Below are positions 35,047-46,760 of a stretch of DNA of 64,000 nt, piece after piece; position 1 is the first letter of the stretch, and every line of letters begins with the position of its first letter. The translations under genes and the position numbers were made by a program. The stretch lies in contig JAYKKI010000004.1 of NCBI GenBank assembly GCA_039881145.1, positions 44,549,001 through 44,613,000 of the forward strand, in the 5' to 3' direction. The DNA comes from Druceiella hillmani (lineage: Eukaryota; Arthropoda; Insecta; Lepidoptera; Hepialidae). The notes under the pieces were generated by a model that was not told the origin of the DNA, searched no databases, and saw only the letters and a program-made list of their open reading frames with translations.

Positions 35047-36644
35047 GAAAATGTATAAACTTCGGGGTAATTTTCGAAGTTTGTATAAGATGTATAATAT
35101 TCACCCAACGTTTCTAAGACGAGGTATCGGGATGTCTTCCGCATTGTTGCATATTTAGGTTAGTTTCAGGATTATAATAAACAGAAATATTTATTGTCAA
35201 TTACTCTGATTACGTTTAGAAATTTACCTAAAATATGAACTAATTGTAGGTAGGTCTTTAGGTACGTACCATACAGCATAAAATAAAAAAATCTTGTAAA
35301 TAATTCAATTTCAACCAGGTATGTTTTGTATTAATGTGGAATAATAATTAATTTTTCAATACATGTAGGTTAAACATGTAATGGTAATTTGTTAATTTAC
35401 CTACTGATACATTAAGCGTCTTAGAAAAAGATAATATTATACTCTTATCAATTTAATTAAAAAAATAAAATTAATAAAAAATTCTATATATTCTATTAGA
35501 TATACATTTTATCTGTATACTCCCATAGATTATAAAATAAAAAAGTTCGTTGTATTATAATAATAATTGATAACCTGCTTAACTATATTAACTGTGCTAT
35601 AAAATATCAATTAGTTGTTATTTATATTTGGCAATCGAAAAATTCAAAATAGATTGCAAACATAATATACAATTTAATATTTATTTTGCAGTGAAGATGA
35701 GGAATTAAATTTCGAATTAGATTTTACCTTACTTTTTTGTACTGGAACTTGTTTTCTTACACTTTAGTAGCGAACTGCTTTAAACCATATTCTGCTCGAG
35801 GTATTAGTTATTCATATAGGCAACGGTAGAACTCCGAATAGAATTACTTTTAAATAAATAACGAAATGTTCCTAATACGAAAGAGACTATTACGCGTACA
35901 GAAATATTATGTGTAATTATTTCTTAACGTTTCTAGAATCTAAAGTGTCACTAATTATTTTAGGTATTTTTAATAATACCATGTAACCAACATGTAAATC
36001 ACCCTCAATATTTTCGAGCTCACTTCAGCCAATTTACGTGTGACGCTTTAACTTGTTATATTATAACACCTTGTTTCTAATGGAAACTAAAATATAGTGG
36101 CGATTCTTTACCCCCATTTCTTTTGCTAGTTTAACATCATGTTGCATGGAATTCATTTACATGTGTATTGCAATTTTTAACAATTGAAGTAAATATCTCA
36201 TATTGTTGCAGTAGAGGTACATTAGGAGCGTTTGAGTATGACAAGTTAAACAAGCCCTGTTTTTGAGGTAGTTGTAATAACCTGTGATTAACACCTGAAC
36301 CTTGACGATTATCGTTTTATGCGTCAAGTCTTTTCTCTATGTTTTCTTCTGTATTCAATTATGATATAAGCGATAATAATAAATTTCCTATCAAAAGCCA
36401 AAATCGGTTTCAGGGTATGTGTCGAATTTTATTATTTTTTCAATTTTATGCGGATATTTTTTATTAACCTTGGAAACAGAAAATTTTTTGACATTGGATA
36501 TAGCAAGATCTCTGTTAAGTTTTGTACAATTAGGCAATACAACGGATGTTTTTTTAGATGTATATAACTCCTAAATGAAAAAAAAATAAACAAAAATCAT
36601 GATAATGGCTATAATATAAGCTTTACTGAAAGGGTAGTTATGAT
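35047..36644. other. A+T-rich DNA, nothing recognised
   Basis: A small AAACTTCG/CGAAGTTT hairpin near 35057-35085 sits just outside the right arm. No gene or repeat is seen further on. Confidence 0.4.
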
Positions 36645-37249
36645 TTATTTGTGCATAAATACGATTTCAGGCATATGAGTGACTCAGCTCGCTCGAATGA
36701 CGCGTGATCGTAAATTCAATTCTCAACCACTTTTTCAAGCATTTTGAGTGGTATATTGGCAAAAATGTGGCAAATGTTGTCTTCCCAGAAGTCCAACACT
36801 TATTGTTTATCGGCATAGACTTGCAACTTTACATATTCCCACAGAAAACAATCCATAGATGTGATACCACACGACCGTGGAGGTCAATTCACAAGGGTGC
36901 TACTCAAAAGTATGCGTTCGACGAATGTTTCCTGCAATAAATTGTGTCTCGTGCGCATGACATGTTGCACCGTCTTCTTAAAATCAAAGCACTTCAAAAT
37001 AAATGTCATTAATCGGAGAAACAAAAGTCAATAATAATGGATCTAAGGCGCTCTCCATTGACTGTGACGTTCTCGCCGACCTCACCTTTAAAGAAATACG
37101 GGTCAATGATTCCACCTGTCCACGAAGTACACCGAACAGTGACTTTTTCTGGATATAATGGCGTCTCAATAATAGCACATCGATTTTCTTCAATACAATT
37201 CTCGCTATTTAATCAAAAATAAACCTCATCGCTGTACAAATTATTGATC
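36645..37249 (-). pseudogene. Tc/mariner-type transposase relic (C-terminal two thirds)
   Basis: Read on the minus strand: NLYSDEVYF, then TSWTGGIIDPYFFKGEVGEN and VTVNGERLRS, EDGATCHAHET (second catalytic Asp, codon 36972-36974), PPRSCGITSMDCFLWEYVK (third Asp, codon 36851-36853), VYADK, then ICHIFANIPLKMLEKVVEN and a damaged C-terminus toward SHxxMPEIVF-like text. This is the insect transposase family whose members carry the WPPRSCDLTPLDYFLWGYVK block, a relative of mariner and Tc3. The N-terminal DNA-binding half is missing at 37249, where a second copy is joined in opposite orientation. Stops and frameshifts occur throughout. Confidence 0.75.
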
Positions 37250-37345
37250 GAAAAAGTGGTTGAGAATTGGATTTCCAAATTTCGCTCTCTTCGAGCCGGC
37301 CGCGGTCCCCACGTCCGTATGTGTCATCGTATTGGATCATAAATG
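37250..37345 (+). pseudogene. C-terminal fragment of a second copy of the same transposase
   Basis: On the plus strand: KVVENWISKFRSLRAGRGPH then a diverged tail and stop. It is the same C-terminal segment as the end of the neighbouring minus-strand relic, so the codons for EKVVEN appear twice, as 20-bp perfect inverted repeats (36717-36736 and 37250-37269). Two partial copies thus lie in opposite orientation. Confidence 0.6.
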
Positions 37346-37702
37346 GCATACAAGGGCCTTTTCAATAAAGCTAATACCATAACCATTATCGTGATTTTTA
37401 TCTGTTTTCTTTTTTCATTTTAAAATTGTATCTCAAAAAAAAACACACGTTACATATTAGTTCTTGAATAATATTTATGATATCGCAGCTTTTCCGCTCT
37501 AAATTATGTCCGGTTATTCGATTTCTACGGAGATTTTATTGAACCAATCGCCACTTAAACAACACGTTTTTAGGTAAAGAGATGCAGAAGGTAAACTTTT
37601 TTTCATCATCCTATTTTTTTCACATTTATTACCATGGCTGATTCAGAATAATTTTAACCAATCTTCCCGCGGTTATTATCTTTTGTAATAATCGACTTGA
37701 CT
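37346..37702. other. A+T-rich DNA, nothing recognised
   Basis: May include non-coding remains of the element above; no ends were identified. Confidence 0.35.
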
Positions 37703-37749
37703 TATATATATATATATATATATATACATATGTGTGTGTATGTGTGTGT
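37703..37749. repeat. (TA)n followed by (TG)n microsatellite
   Basis: TA run 37703-37726, then TG-rich 37730-37749. Confidence 0.9.
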
Positions 37750-38784
37750 TTCTTTTTTTTTGAGCTATTGTAATAGGCACCTGCAATCACGAAATAGCAG
37801 TAAACTGACAGATACTTTTTATACTTTTGTTTATAAAATGAACATAAATACGCTGATATACAAAATAAAAATTAAAATATTTTCTTAAGTTAAGAAATCC
37901 CGCCGGTTTCAACAATATAAAACGATAACGAAACTTAATGGCTTTTGTTCAATTAGTTAATGAGACATTTTTAATTGTGTTGTAATTGCAATAAAAATTA
38001 TTATTAGTTAATGCTGTTTTTATTCTCATTAGTTTCTAATTATTTACTTACAATTCGAACATATAACAATTTATATTATTTTTAAACCAACAATCCAATA
38101 TTTTTTTATAAATTTGTTATTTTTCAGCATAGAATAGTATAAATATTCCACGAGTTACTCATAGTAACAAAAAAGTTGTCATCCATTTTACACTTGCTAT
38201 TTTTAAGCTATTTTATTCGAAAATATTAACGAGCAATAACAAAAATACTGCTATTGTAGATAGTACACTTTAGATTTATTTTAGATAGGTACAAGTATAT
38301 CCTCAATTAGGTAGTATTTGAAATAAATATTTGTTAACAGTAATTTAAAAAATATGTCACGCTCTTTATTATATCATATTTAAATTCAATACTTTTTTAT
38401 ACCCATTATAGGCATTTTTTTACAGATTAAAAGATACATATTTTATGTATCTGTGAATATATCACCAAAACTTGAATGAAAGCCAAATTTCAAATTTAAA
38501 GTTTTTGCTTTTTTGATTTTAGTTTAAATAATATACCTTCAAAATATACTTCATTCCCAATGTCACTATTTTTTAGTTTTCCGTGAAAAATTTTCAAAAC
38601 AAAATCATACAAAAAACCTCGATATATTTTTTTTCACACAAATGCAACAAATTTTCATTTAATACTTACACGATCCCGTTATTTACTTTCTTAGCTTCCC
38701 AATTTACCCCCTGAAATTAACTCCAAAATGAAAAACCTCATAATTAAGTTATCACTGTGTTTAGCACACAGGCATTTAAAATTT
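37750..38784. other. A+T-rich DNA, nothing recognised
   Basis: No coding or repeat structure is visible. If the exons next to it are real, their 3'UTR would lie here, but no clear AATAAA in a suitable place was seen. Confidence 0.4.
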
Positions 38785-38813
38785 TTACATCACATAATTT
38801 TCCAGAAAGTCAC
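38785..38813 (-). CDS. possible terminal exon of an unidentified gene
   Basis: On the minus strand the pyrimidine-rich acceptor TTCCTGTCTTACAG ends at 38814, followed by GT GAC TTT CTG GAA AAT and on to TAA at 38785. The two leading bases complete the split Gly codon left by the upstream candidate exon, giving LYG-DFLENYVM-stop. The phase match and two good splice sites are the only support; the intron would be 247 nt. The gene is not recognised. Confidence 0.28.
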
Positions 38814-39060
38814 CTGTAAGACAGGAACGGATCGAGGGACAACGAAGTGATTACAACGATACTACGCTTTGGAAATTTTTCCACATAACACTAATAAGAA
38901 TCAGGTTATTGGCGGAATTCATTATCAATAATTTTGTAATATTTCATTATTAATGTGAATATTTTCCAGAGAGCCAAAACGTATTTATGGAGAGAAAATT
39001 ATTAAGTTAGCATTTGCCTAAGCATATTCAATAAATTTTAAATTTAATGTTGGAACTTAC
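38814..39060 (-). other. possible intron between the two candidate exons
   Basis: Begins GTAAGT at 39060-39055 (minus strand) and ends TTACAG at 38814, both canonical. Confidence 0.28.
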
Positions 39061-39136
39061 CATAAAGTGCAGGCGCCTTCTCATTAGGTTTTATGGCTGG
39101 GCGTTTCTCCGTGGCTGGCACTTTTTTCGATATTTT
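39061..39136 (-). CDS. possible internal exon, Lys/Pro-rich, unidentified gene
   Basis: A 76-nt patch of about 50% G+C in a background nearer 25%. Read on the minus strand it gives KISKKVPATEKRPAIKPNEK then APALY, with a split codon at a near-consensus donor (TATG then GTAAGT). The 5' boundary is taken after TATATTTCAAAG, a weak acceptor, so the exon could begin elsewhere. A Lys/Pro-rich segment of this kind suits a linker in a cytoskeletal or muscle protein, but I cannot name one. The plus strand also has an open frame here (AGAFSLGFMAGRFSVAG), so strand choice rests on the splice signals. Confidence 0.32.
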
Positions 39137-41688
39137 CTTTGAAATATAGGGAATTACATATTGAATATATGTGTATTCGTGTGTGCTTATATTGATATAT
39201 CATACATTTAATTTATTGATGATGGACTTCATTAGATAGTATTGAAAAATTGTCTTTTATTAAATTTGCACAAGTGCATCCATGATATTTTTCTTCAACA
39301 TGCGAATGACAGATATCTTCAAAAATTAACAAACAGGTCGAAGTCTACTCGAATTGAGATGTAGATAACTTCGTTAGATCCAAAAAGCCGAAGTTATCCC
39401 AGCAAATTCTTTGTCGTACTAAATTAAAAAGGAGATCTAATCCAAAAATTGTTATTCTACGCAATTTTTACTTTTAATTTATTAAAAGCAATAAGATAAG
39501 AAAACAATAAGCAAAAATATATATTAGGTAAAGTTTAATCGACTCACATATTTTGCAATTAAAATAGTAAAAAGTATCTTGAAATTTTTTTTGTAGTTAA
39601 TGTATTCCTTGAATTGATAAGATTATTGGAAAAAATATTTTGATAGCTTAATTTCTGAATATGCACAGAAACTACAATATTGAATTTATTGACCCTTTCA
39701 CATTTATAATTACTTGTTAATTAATTAATCAATTAATGATTTGAAACCGGAAGGAAATTTCGAAGTTGTTTTTTTTTTGGTATGTACCGTGTCACTGAAA
39801 TATGTAGGGCATATTTCCAAACCTACAAGATAAATTACCAGAGCTCATCGTACGTAATATTGGATTTTCCTAATGTAAAATATTTTGTACTTTGAATTCT
39901 TTTAACAAAACGATGGAATGGTAAAATTAAATGGCAATTAAAACGCGGATTAATTCTTTTACTCTTAAAGTTAATATATTAATGCAAAACGATCTTTTTT
40001 TAAATAAAGTTTTTGTATAGTAGTTAATTTATCAATATTCTATCTTTTTTTTGTGCTAAAGTGGACATTATGACGATAGATAATTCAGATAGGAATCAAT
40101 GCTACTTAATGTATTATTGAAAAATTAGAAATGGGCTTTTAATATTGTATGGTTTTATAAAGCTTAAAACTCTGTATAAAACAGTTCGGCAAATCCTAAA
40201 GAAGAAAGGTTACATTGAAAGACATGACATTATGTATTTACACTCTGGTTAAAATAAATGTTTATTGGCGTCTAAGAATGGAGCGCTGGAATTATTATTT
40301 AAGTGAAAAAAAAATATCAAGTTTACTGGTAATTTTGTATTACTCTACATTTTTTTCTTTATGTAAAAATTATGTTTATAACGGTGAAGCATTTACGTAT
40401 AATATATAATATAACAGGATACAAATTTGAATACCTAGAGTACTAATGATTACATCATAAAAAACCCACTACCAAATAATTAATCATAATTGATTTTGTT
40501 TATAATACTTTTCAGGTATTTGTTTGTAAGTTCCGTTCATATGAAAATATAATGAAACGAAAGTATAAAAGATCAAAACGCGTAGAAGGTGTGGTCCCGT
40601 GATAGTCTGTATTTCATGAAATTGTTGGTGGAAATTAATCAAAAGGATTTTATTTAAATTTTCTAATCAAGAGTTAATAATTGAAATTTTCTCAAATTTA
40701 TCGAATTTGTGGTGAAAAAATTAGACAGGCCAAACAAAAGAACTCAATTTTAATATTAATATTTTCCAAACAAATTTAAAAATCAAAAATATTAAATAGA
40801 AACTTAATATCATTTTAAATGATCAATTCAATAACAATCTATTCGACGGGATGATCGGAAAAAAATATTCACCCTCACCTTCTTAAGGACGTACATGAAA
40901 AATAATACTTTTTACATATTAATTAAGTTTTTGTGACTGTGATAGACGGATGGATATAACAAAGTTATAAGGTTTTCTTTTCTTAATATAGAGCTTTAAA
41001 AAGAAGAATATTCAAAACAAAAGTTTTAAACATGGCTCGGATTTCATTGGATAGTAAAATGTTACTTTTGCTCGTTATAGTTATTTAAATTGTCCGTAGA
41101 ATGTTAAAAATGTTTTAATTTTTTTCATAACCCTTAATATCTCCATTGAAAACTTGCCTAAGAACACTATGTCAATACAAAATACACCACGTAGGTGTAC
41201 AGACTTCATTCCCACAACTGATTTTATTATAATCCATCCAAGCAAAACAACATTTTCTGGCGATCCTTTTGTGCGCTCGATACTCTGCTTTAAAAGTGTT
41301 GCAATTTACTATTTACAGTAGATAGAGTCTTTTACGTAACTTTAGAAAATGTTTGGAAATTTCGTAAATGTAATTTTCGTATTGATTCAGAGACATTTGG
41401 GAGACTTGATTTCAATTAAATGTTTAGTATTTGAAAAAAGATACTAAAGATGCGAAGTTTAGAATGCATGATAAAAAGTCAATTTTCTGAAATTAAGGTT
41501 GATAATTCTATAAGACAATTTAAGCAGTAACCGGAGACAATTTAAGCTCTACCTGACGTTATAGAAATAGACCGCAGTAATTAAACGATTTAATACTTCA
41601 GTGATTTACATCCAGTGAAGAGCAAAATATTAAGTAAAATTTCTGGTAAAAATACAGAAAAAGGAGAATACCATCATTGTAAATGCAT

Positions 41689-41690
<2 letters not shown>
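39137..41690. other. A+T-rich DNA, nothing recognised
   Basis: No further exons of the candidate gene could be found upstream on the minus strand; the short ORF at 40215-40409 has non-coding composition. Confidence 0.4.

Positions 41691-41755
<65 letters not shown>
41691..41755. repeat. (AT)n microsatellite, 65 bp
   Basis: Pure AT dinucleotide run. Confidence 0.95.
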
Positions 41756-41758
<3 letters not shown>

Positions 41759-43359
41759 ACAGTAAAAACCTTATGATTAATTATATATCATTATATATCA
41801 GATCAATTATATATCAGAAACTATAGTAGAATATTAATAAAATCGATCGCTTTTAAAGAAATTGCAATTGCACGGAAACAAGAAAATATTCTGTTAATTG
41901 ATAATAAATCCTTTGCACATCTTTGTGCGAATGAATATGTTCTCAGCTTCTTTTAATGATTCCACTAAAAAAACATGGAAACTTATTCTCCCTGTTGTTG
42001 TTATAATATAACTATCGTGGTATTTGCATATAGGGAGAATTTTGTTTTTTTTACAAAAACAATAAATTATTCATAAAGTCTATATATACATTATTATTTA
42101 AAAATTTTTAATTTATTAATTTATAAAAAATACAGAATCACAGCATTATCGATAGTGAGATCTAATATTACTTTAGGATTTCTCATTCTGGAAGTTAAAA
42201 AGTGCAGGCAAAGTTAGCTAAACAAGTTTGATCAATTTCACGACCATTTTTTTTTCCAGAAAAATAAATAGATAGATGATAGATTGAAAAAAAAATTCTG
42301 TGCATATTTCAAATACATGAGGATTATGTCAAAGATCTAATCCAATATGAATTTTCTCTTATTAAAACCATATTTATATTCTTCTACACTTGCTTCAACA
42401 TAAAGTATAAATGAAGAAAACAGTGAAAAATAGAATTAGCTTTCTGTGACTTTGAAGTGTTAAACATAAGCCTAATTTAGTATGTCTAATTTTATTTCTT
42501 AAAAACAAATTTCTACTCTCAATAAAAATTACATTCAATTACATGGCATATGGAAAAATATTTTCTTTTGTAAGAAAACTATTAAATTTCCACGTCAATC
42601 AGTAGGAATAAATAAGAAAATTTATTATTATTTTACGGGCCTGTAATTATATTTAATATTAAAGAATTTTCGATTTTACTTATCATATGATTTATTGAAT
42701 GGCCCACCTTAAAATCTTGCTTAGATACAGTTGCTGCTAATAGAGGTGTGTAGCATAGAGAAAGGTATATTTGTTCCGTATCTGGTGAAGTTAGAGGAAT
42801 TAAAATATGACCGACTGGTTAATTGAATATGTTATGGTGTCGGCATGTAAAAAGTTAATATTTGAAATTAAAATTTTAGTTGTATGTGTGCTTTCATTGA
42901 GTGTTTTTTCCATAAAATAAATTTATGATAAAATATTTGACAAAATTTTAACATTTAATAAAGATTCAAATTTGAAACTAAAGATATGTTAATTACTTCA
43001 CATTTGGTATTCCTGCATAATAAACTCTATCTTATATCACAAAAAGTTGAAACAGATTCTCTGAGGTACTTTTGGTTTTTCTAAAACTGAGATAGTTTTA
43101 AAACCTGAAAAAAATATCTTGGAATTTTTATAACTCATTCTTTATTTTAATATTCCATACGATCAGTGAAAGCGAAAAAAATTCAATACTAAATTTGTAT
43201 ACCTTAAAATATATTTTGAACATTTTTTAATATTGCTTAGAGTTGTGTTGGTATACACGCATATTAATAAGTTACATTAGTCTGCAAAATTACAAATTTT
43301 TACGTTAAAAAGTAAAAAAACGGCTTTGGCATAAATACTGACAAATAGGAAAATGAGTG
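41756..43359. other. A+T-rich DNA, nothing recognised
   Basis: ATTATATATCA-type text is repeated near 41780-41818. Nothing else is seen. Confidence 0.4.
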
Positions 43360-43431
43360 ACATGTCCGAGGAGAGCGGAGCGAGCAGTCGCCACCCACAT
43401 GATCCGAGCGAGGCCATGTGGGTGGACATGT
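43360..43431. repeat. G+C-rich compound hairpin
   Basis: An outer pair ACATGTCC (43360-43367) / GGACATGT (43424-43431) and an inner perfect 11-bp pair CCACCCACATG (43391-43401) / CATGTGGGTGG (43415-43425), which share bases. Between them lie GAGCGGAGCGAGC and CCGAGCGAGG. It is isolated in very A+T-rich DNA. It could be the end of a DNA transposon or a structured RNA; no neighbour settles this. Confidence 0.55.
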
Positions 43432-44883
43432 TAACAATATTATTTCACTCACGTACACTCTAGTTCAATGACCTGAAAAAGCTAGCACATTTAAAAATTC
43501 GATTTGTAGTTATTTGCTTTTACCCGTTATAAATCATGTTTCATTGAAATGCTATTAAGAAGTGTTTATTTTTTATTTCGTGAAACGCCTGGCTGTTACC
43601 TACAACCTTCCTCTCATCATGTCATGTATATTTTAGTCTGTCTAGATAAGAAAACATATTTATAATTTGTTAACTATCATGTAGGCTCACCTTTGTTTAT
43701 TATCCTGTCATATAATTATGTTATTCAATACGAATATTTTAACAAATGATTTTTTTTATTTAGCTCTTATCATCGAAAATTTTCCTCACGAGGTTTACGT
43801 AAACATATAATTTTTTAATTTATATTTGATTCTAATAAGATCGGAAACATAGTTATGTTTTAGTTGTTAGCTTGTAATATTAGTTACACATGTTTAAAAT
43901 TTGACAATGATTGGGTAAATAGTTTTTTTTGTTATTAGGTTATAAAGAAATTTTTTCACGTTTGTAAATATGAATATACAAAAAGTTATTTGTATTTATA
44001 TTATTGAAAATAGTGTACAAATTGGAAATATTTTTAAGTAATAAAGTTCAGGTTTGGTAATTATGTACCGTTTCTTATCAATTGCATTTTTTTTATACTT
44101 ACTTGTAGAGTAGAAAAAGCTTTATATAACATGAGACCTAGATGACCTAGGAGCATAAGTTACTCTGCAAACAAGTAAGAACGTAAAAGTACCAAATTTA
44201 ATTTTACTACATAACCTTAATCACTGTTAAGTTCAAAAATAATTCGAAAAAACGAACACATCCAATAAATAAATTCATATTAATGTAAGAAAATTTAGTA
44301 CCTAAAATTATTCATAATAAATATCGTGAGAATGAACGAAATCATATTAACATTTTGCAAACATAATTACATTTTTTATTATGGTAAGATTATAACAGAA
44401 TACCTGAATTTCATACCGAGAATTGGACCGTTCTGAAATTGTATATTTATATTATCAAATTTGAATAGAATGTTAATTACTGATCTAGAAAATAACGTTA
44501 AGTTCATGCTATTTGTTCGAATTGTTACAATATTAACTCAAATATCATATTAAAATTCGTCCGTACCCATAATGTTACTTATGAGAAATTTTGTGTCTAT
44601 GATTTCAGTCAAAAGATTATTTCGTCACTCAAGACGCCATTTTATATTGGCACCATTGCAAACTTATTTTATTCGGCCTGCATAAAGCAATATTTTCCAA
44701 TACCGTATTATTTTACGCAGTATTTAAGATTATGATCAATCTTCATTTATGATTATGTTCAAGGATTCTATTCTGCATGGAATTAATGCGTGCCCGCGTA
44801 ATGATTTCTCGTTTACACGTAACATTGCCAAAGCGACGAGAGCAGTCAGCCTGCTAAACGAAATAATATTATAAAATTTCTTA
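43432..44883. other. A+T-rich DNA, nothing recognised
   Basis: Positions about 44770-44875, directly before copy C, are G+C-richer and may belong to the same element, but I recognise no protein there. Confidence 0.4.
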
Positions 44884-44996
44884 TTCTTTGCTAATATCCC
44901 ACCTGAAGATGTTGTAATACAACGAAACCTAGGTCGTGGTAAAGAAATTAAAGATAGTAGAAATAATACTACATCACGTAGTTTCATTTAATTGCG
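44884..44996 (+). mobile_element. hammerhead-motif element, copy C (single arm)
   Basis: Starts near TTCTTTGCTAATATCC and ends CATTTAATTGCG, corresponding to one arm of copies A and B without the inverted partner or the 5' extension. It shows that the arm can exist as a monomer. The 5' limit is uncertain, so no target duplication could be assigned. The antisense ORF 44736-44987 runs through it and is discounted. Confidence 0.6.
44899..44939 (+). ncRNA. hammerhead ribozyme-like motif (copy C)
   Basis: Identical in sequence to the motif in the left arm of copy A over all 41 positions: stem I CCAC/GTGG, CTGAAGA core (44903-44909), extra T, stem II GTTGT/ACAAC with loop AAT, GAAA (44924-44927), weak stem III, GTC, with predicted cleavage after C44935. 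Stem I may extend past an internal loop by TTCTTT (44884-44889) with AAAGAA (44941-44946). Such an internal loop is where type I hammerheads make their loop-loop contact. Confidence 0.5.
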
Positions 44997-46682
44997 AGTA
45001 GTGAAGGAATTCGAATTTATGTCTAGTTAGATTTAGGCATTACTTTTTTTATGGACGATCAAGAACTATTGTTTTTTCAAAAATCGGTGGAGGAAGTTTC
45101 AACGATCAGCTTCTAATATCAATATAATCTAATACTCCCAATCCTGCGATCTTGTTCTTCCTTTTGTCCATTTGTTTTTAATAGGTTTAGATATAAGCTT
45201 TTGTTTTATAATTTATTTTTCTGTCTTTTTTCTTGTTTGGTAATTCCTCCTTATATTTGACAGAGTTTTCCATTTAAAACTAAACAATTTTTTATACCGA
45301 ACTGTTGTTTTTAATTAAACGAGATTTCTCTATCCATGAGTACCTACCTTCCCTTCTACCTTGAGTACACTTACGTCAATATGTTATTTAAAACAGAAAA
45401 TAATAATATTGTAAATTCATTGTTCAAACTACGAAACGACGCAGGTAGTTCGTATTTAATATAAATTTTGTATGTTCTAGAGAACTAATAATTCCCATAT
45501 TAGTGTTCTTTAAAGTAGGGTACTTTATCAGAACATAAAATTAAGTGACATTTTGTCGTCACTATCTAACTCACCTCGATAAAACGTGATGTTATATGTG
45601 TAAATACATAGGTAGAAATCAGATAATTTACACCAATTTTTCTAAATTTCTATGATGAAAAATGTTTATAAATTAAAACTTTAAATAGAGGAATAGTGAA
45701 ATAAAACAGAGAAACTTTTTTCATGATGTGAATATGGAATTCATTAATATCGACTGCGACGTTTTAATGCAAGATGACGTTAATGAATTCAAAAACAGAA
45801 AGATTTGAGCTAATGTAGAGCGTTATTTTATCGCTTAATAAAATCAATGCAACTCGTCATAGTCTTTACAGATTTTATGTTCAAAACTGTGAACATTTTC
45901 ACTCACTTACTTTTGCAGAGACTACTTGTGCAATCAATATTTGTATCAGTTTATTCAACATTTAGCACCTGGAAAGAACGGTGCAAAAGGCGTTGCCGGC
46001 CATTTTGACGTTTTTAAAATACAAAATAAAATAATAAATAAGTGCAATACTAAAAAACAATTGAATTGTTTTTATAATAATCACAAGTCTTTTATGTAAT
46101 TATGGATGAACAATAATTAATGTCACATGATACTTTTAAAAGTGTCAGATTCAAAATGTGGTACAAAAGTTACAAAATTTTGCGAGCGTCAAATAAATAT
46201 ACAAAAATTAAAGAATTACTGTCCTAAATAATATACCAATTATTTTCTTGTTTTCGTAACGGAATTTTTTTGAACAAATTGTGTAATTCAATGATGTAGC
46301 TAATACATTTGGAAAAAAATTATGTTATCGCATTCTCGTCGTAACTTTTGTAAATTAAAAAATGGCTACTACAAAAATGTACCAATGAACACAAAATAGA
46401 TATTATTACAATAATATGTATACGTTGGTAGATACCTACTTCGTTCAATAATCACCGTAATCAAATTTGCGACAAAAACACAACCACACGTAATTTTCAA
46501 AAAACAATGTAGTATTCTGTCCATCGTTAAATTTATAAAATTTTAATAAATCTCTCACTTTTGGTTCTATTTTCGAATAATTATAATTAATTCTTAAGTG
46601 GTATTGACATTTTATCACGTTTGTAAGCAGCTAAACAAATAAATGTTTTACATAATCATTTAAAGCAATTTACAGGTAGATA

Positions 46683-46685
<3 letters not shown>
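44997..46685. other. A+T-rich DNA, nothing recognised
   Basis: An 11-bp perfect inverted repeat GAATTCATTAA/TTAATGAATTC lies at 45737-45747 and 45780-45790. No gene is seen. Confidence 0.4.

Positions 46686-46760
<75 letters not shown>
46686..46760. repeat. (TA)n-(TG)n microsatellite
   Basis: TA run of about 65 bp followed by five TG units. Confidence 0.95.

Noticed and set aside
44736..44987. 83-codon minus-strand ORF
   Set aside because: It runs antisense through copy C of the palindromic family; the apparent coding character comes from the repeat.
45737..45790. 11-bp perfect inverted repeat GAATTCATTAA
   Set aside because: Short and A+T-rich; expected by chance in a window of this size and composition.
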